A stretch of 40,097 bases of DNA from positions 1 to 40,097 of the IMG/VR virus record IMGVR_UViG_3300045918_000038; one strand, written 5' to 3'. The position numbers were made by a program, and so were the translations under genes. Below, in pieces: positions 38,634 through 40,097 of this stretch. Below the pieces are notes generated by a model. It had not been told where the DNA came from. It saw only the letters and a program-made list of their open reading frames with translations, and made no database searches. Within the stretch, counting starts at the first letter, position 1, and the number at the start of each line of letters is the position of its first letter. The stretch comes from a virus.

Positions 38634-39400
38634 ACTGTTCCATTCCATGACCGTAGGCCGTTAGTTTCCCAAGCTGTACCATTCCAGCGTTTCAATCGGT
38701 TTGCTGGCGCAGTACCCACATATTCAGTCCCAGTGGGTCCGTATGCTACCCCAAGGCGTACATCGGATGGGTTAGGCCATACTGCTGAACCACCTGTAGA
38801 CCATGTAATTGAGGCATTGTTACCAGCGTAGCTATATGCCCCAGTAACTGCATTCAAAACCCGAGTACGAGTGATTATTGCAGCCCTACCTGTGATCGAG
38901 TAGCTACCTGCATCAGCAACCAGTGTATATGCCCCAGCTACTGGCGTATAGGTGATTGTTGCTGCTCGACCAGTCTGTGAGTAACTGCCACTAATAGCAG
39001 AAATTACCCTAGAGCGTAGTAATGTAGCTACCTGACCCGAGTATGTATAGGTGCCTGCACTTGACGACAGTGACCTAAACCTCAGTATTGAGGCTGACTG
39101 ACCCGATATGGCATAACTGCCTGCATTAGCAGTCAGGGTGTAGTTTGCAACACCCGGTGTATAAGTGATTGTCGCAGCCTGACCACTTAGAGCGTATGAT
39201 CCGGCAGACGCAGAGAGCGCCTTGGACCGTAGCAGGGTAGCTGCAACACCAGAGTATGAGTAACTGCCCGCAGAAGCACTCAGTGACTTGCTTCTAAGCA
39301 GTGTGGCAGTTTGACCGGATAGGCTGTACGACCCTGAACTTGCATTCAGGGTGTAATTAGTCGGCCCACCACCGCTAGTTAGGGCTAGCAGCAGGGACAT
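38624..39400 (-). CDS. Virion protein with eight Ser/Gly/Tyr repeats
   Basis: 258 residues. Eight G-S/T/A-Y units begin at residues 23, 45, 67, 94, 116, 138, 165 and 187, with spacing 22-22-27-22-22-27-22, i.e. a 71-residue superrepeat. Each unit reads like LSASAGSYSLSGQAATLLRS; every third has TITYTP instead. The C-terminal domain (VRLGVAYGPTGTEYVGTAPA) and WNGTAW-type ending are common in phage fibre or adhesin proteins. It is probably an extended beta-rich surface stalk. It lies five bases after the joint-spanning virion gene. Confidence 0.8.
   Translation of the reverse strand: MSLLLALTSGGGPTNYTLNASSGSYSLSGQTATLLRSKSLSASAGSYSYSGVAATLLRSKALSASAGSYALSGQAATITYTPGVANYTLTANAGSYAISGQSASILRFRSLSSSAGTYTYSGQVATLLRSRVISAISGSYSQTGRAATITYTPVAGAYTLVADAGSYSITGRAAIITRTRVLNAVTGAYSYAGNNASITWSTGGSAVWPNPSDVRLGVAYGPTGTEYVGTAPANRLKRWNGTAWETNGLRSWNGTVWM
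38812..39352 (-). repeat. Tandem repeat block in virion gene
   Basis: Coding DNA for the eight repeats, with 66-base short periods and a 213-base superperiod. Copies have diverged in synonymous and conservative positions, so the repetition is old rather than a recent slip. Confidence 0.8.
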
Positions 39401-39405
39401 TTAGC

Positions 39406-40097
39406 TTACTCCCAGCTAAAGTCGAACTGGAGTGCGTGGGTGATTACGCCGACCGTGCCGACTGTGCCTTGGTGGTATGTAGCGAGTACAAGGAACTCAC
39501 CAGGATTCACATAAAGCGGGGTCTGGAATGCACAATACGTCGCCGCGCCGTTGAATACACCAGGCGCATGAGTAGCTGTGTAGTACTGAACAATGGGGAG
39601 GTGGACTCGGCGGTGTGCCTTGGTTCCACCAGCAGCGTCAGCAGATGCACCCGTACTAATCAAAGTCAACGCAGTGCCACCGTAGGCAATGTAGAAGTGC
39701 TTTTGAAATCCACCCGTAGCAAATGCTGTAGTGACACCCGATGCGATGCTGATACCGTCCACACGGAGGCGACGATTCGGGGCGTATGTAGTACCTGTTG
39801 TCACTGGCAGTGCAGGAACCTGAAAACTCATCAGGATTGCATCAGTTGCCAACGCCAGCGTTCCTGTCTCGACGTAGATACCACCAAGCGAGGATAGCGT
39901 GGACGTAGCCGTATTAGGTACAGCCGCTGCGGGGCGGGTGATACCTGTAGTGGTGATTGCCTGAATCTGTGTGGTTGTCAGTGTTCCAATCGAGTAAATA
40001 GATTCAGCAGCACGGGCAGCAAGCACGTTCAACGTTGTACCGATGTTAGTACCGCCCCGACGCACGTTATAGCGTGACAACTGGAAGTTGGAAGCTA
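39406..40097 (-). CDS. Virion structural protein, C-terminal part (start lies beyond window)
   Basis: Open frame from the right edge to the stop at 39406. The TTG at 40080 is not a real start: the frame reads ASNFQLSRYNVRRGG through it, as in the left fragment. Residues match the left fragment exactly over the shared 329 bases and then add 121 codons (RLRVDGISIASGVTTAFATG onward) to a C-terminal beta-rich domain ending HALQFDFSWE. With 1-1149 it makes one 503-residue gene. Confidence 0.8.
   Translation of the reverse strand, partial: ASNFQLSRYNVRRGGTNIGTTLNVLAARAAESIYSIGTLTTTQIQAITTTGITRPAAAVPNTATSTLSSLGGIYVETGTLALATDAILMSFQVPALPVTTGTTYAPNRRLRVDGISIASGVTTAFATGGFQKHFYIAYGGTALTLISTGASADAAGGTKAHRRVHLPIVQYYTATHAPGVFNGAATYCAFQTPLYVNPGEFLVLATYHQGTVGTVGVITHALQFDFSWE
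39769..40097. repeat. Right terminal homologous segment
   Basis: Partner of 1-329: 96% identical, 13 silent differences, no indel. Removing one copy gives a circular map of about 39768 bases. Confidence 0.9.

Noticed and set aside
40058-40080. TTG at 40080 as start of the right-end gene
   Set aside because: The homologous left copy reads through this point in the same frame from an ATG at 1149, so the TTG is internal.
1-40097. Integrase, CI-like repressor, attachment sites, tRNA genes, diversity-generating retroelement
   Set aside because: Looked for and not found: no tyrosine or serine recombinase, reverse transcriptase or tRNA-like cloverleaf recognised in the window.

Overview
The window is an essentially complete genome of a strictly lytic-looking, tailed, podovirus-type bacteriophage of a Gram-negative host. 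The evidence is a full packaging and virion set (small and large terminase, portal, scaffold, T7/P22-like capsid, adaptor, nozzle, large internal virion proteins, fibre and SGNH-hydrolase spike), an M15 endolysin with an Rz/Rz1 spanin pair (which implies an outer membrane), and no integrase, excisionase or CI-like repressor. No RNA polymerase gene is present, so the host enzyme must do the transcription. Balanced base composition and the resemblance of many small genes to those of freshwater and burkholderial phages suggest a betaproteobacterial host, but this is inference only.

The first 329 bases and the last 329 bases are homologous (13 mismatches, all silent in the shared reading frame). 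Joining the ends fuses two gene fragments in frame into one 503-codon virion gene and makes the late gene order continuous. The unit is therefore best read as a circular or circularly permuted map of about 39.77 kb whose ends come from two closely related variants.

Layout. (1) 7003 down to 1, continuing from 40097 down to 22711, minus strand: the late operon. In transcription order it holds TerS, a GIY-YIG homing endonuclease, TerL, portal, a collagen-like protein, small virion proteins, the joint-spanning virion protein, a 71-residue superrepeat protein, a zinc-ribbon protein, scaffold, capsid, decoration-like protein, three ejection proteins, SGNH spike, adaptor, nozzle, fibre, the lysis cassette and a last small gene. 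(2) 7004-7816: an AT-rich control region with a 19-bp inverted repeat, an array of TGACA-N5-TGTCA palindromes and candidate promoters. (3) 7817-9416, plus strand: a tight run of very small early genes closed by a strong terminator. (4) 9511-12039, minus strand: primase-helicase, diverging from a ribbon-helix-helix regulator across a clear promoter. (5) 12124-20697, plus strand: the replication operon, with an XG-repeat protein, a DUF2800 Cas4-like nuclease, a DUF2815 ssDNA-binding protein, a family B DNA polymerase split into two ORFs, a VRR-NUC nuclease and an SNF2-type helicase. Three HNH endonucleases are threaded through it. (6) 20753-22709, plus strand: small accessory genes from their own promoter.

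The most interesting signals are: the polymerase split by an HNH gene between palm motif C and the KxRY-like motif, with a base-composition shift suggesting co-conversion from a donor; a low-complexity protein of 32 XG dipeptides (X = Ser, Tyr or Asp); the operator array with no assigned regulator; a 22-22-27-residue superrepeat virion protein; an Rz1 gene nested in Rz; and a palindromic Shine-Dalgarno shared by two divergent genes inside the late operon.
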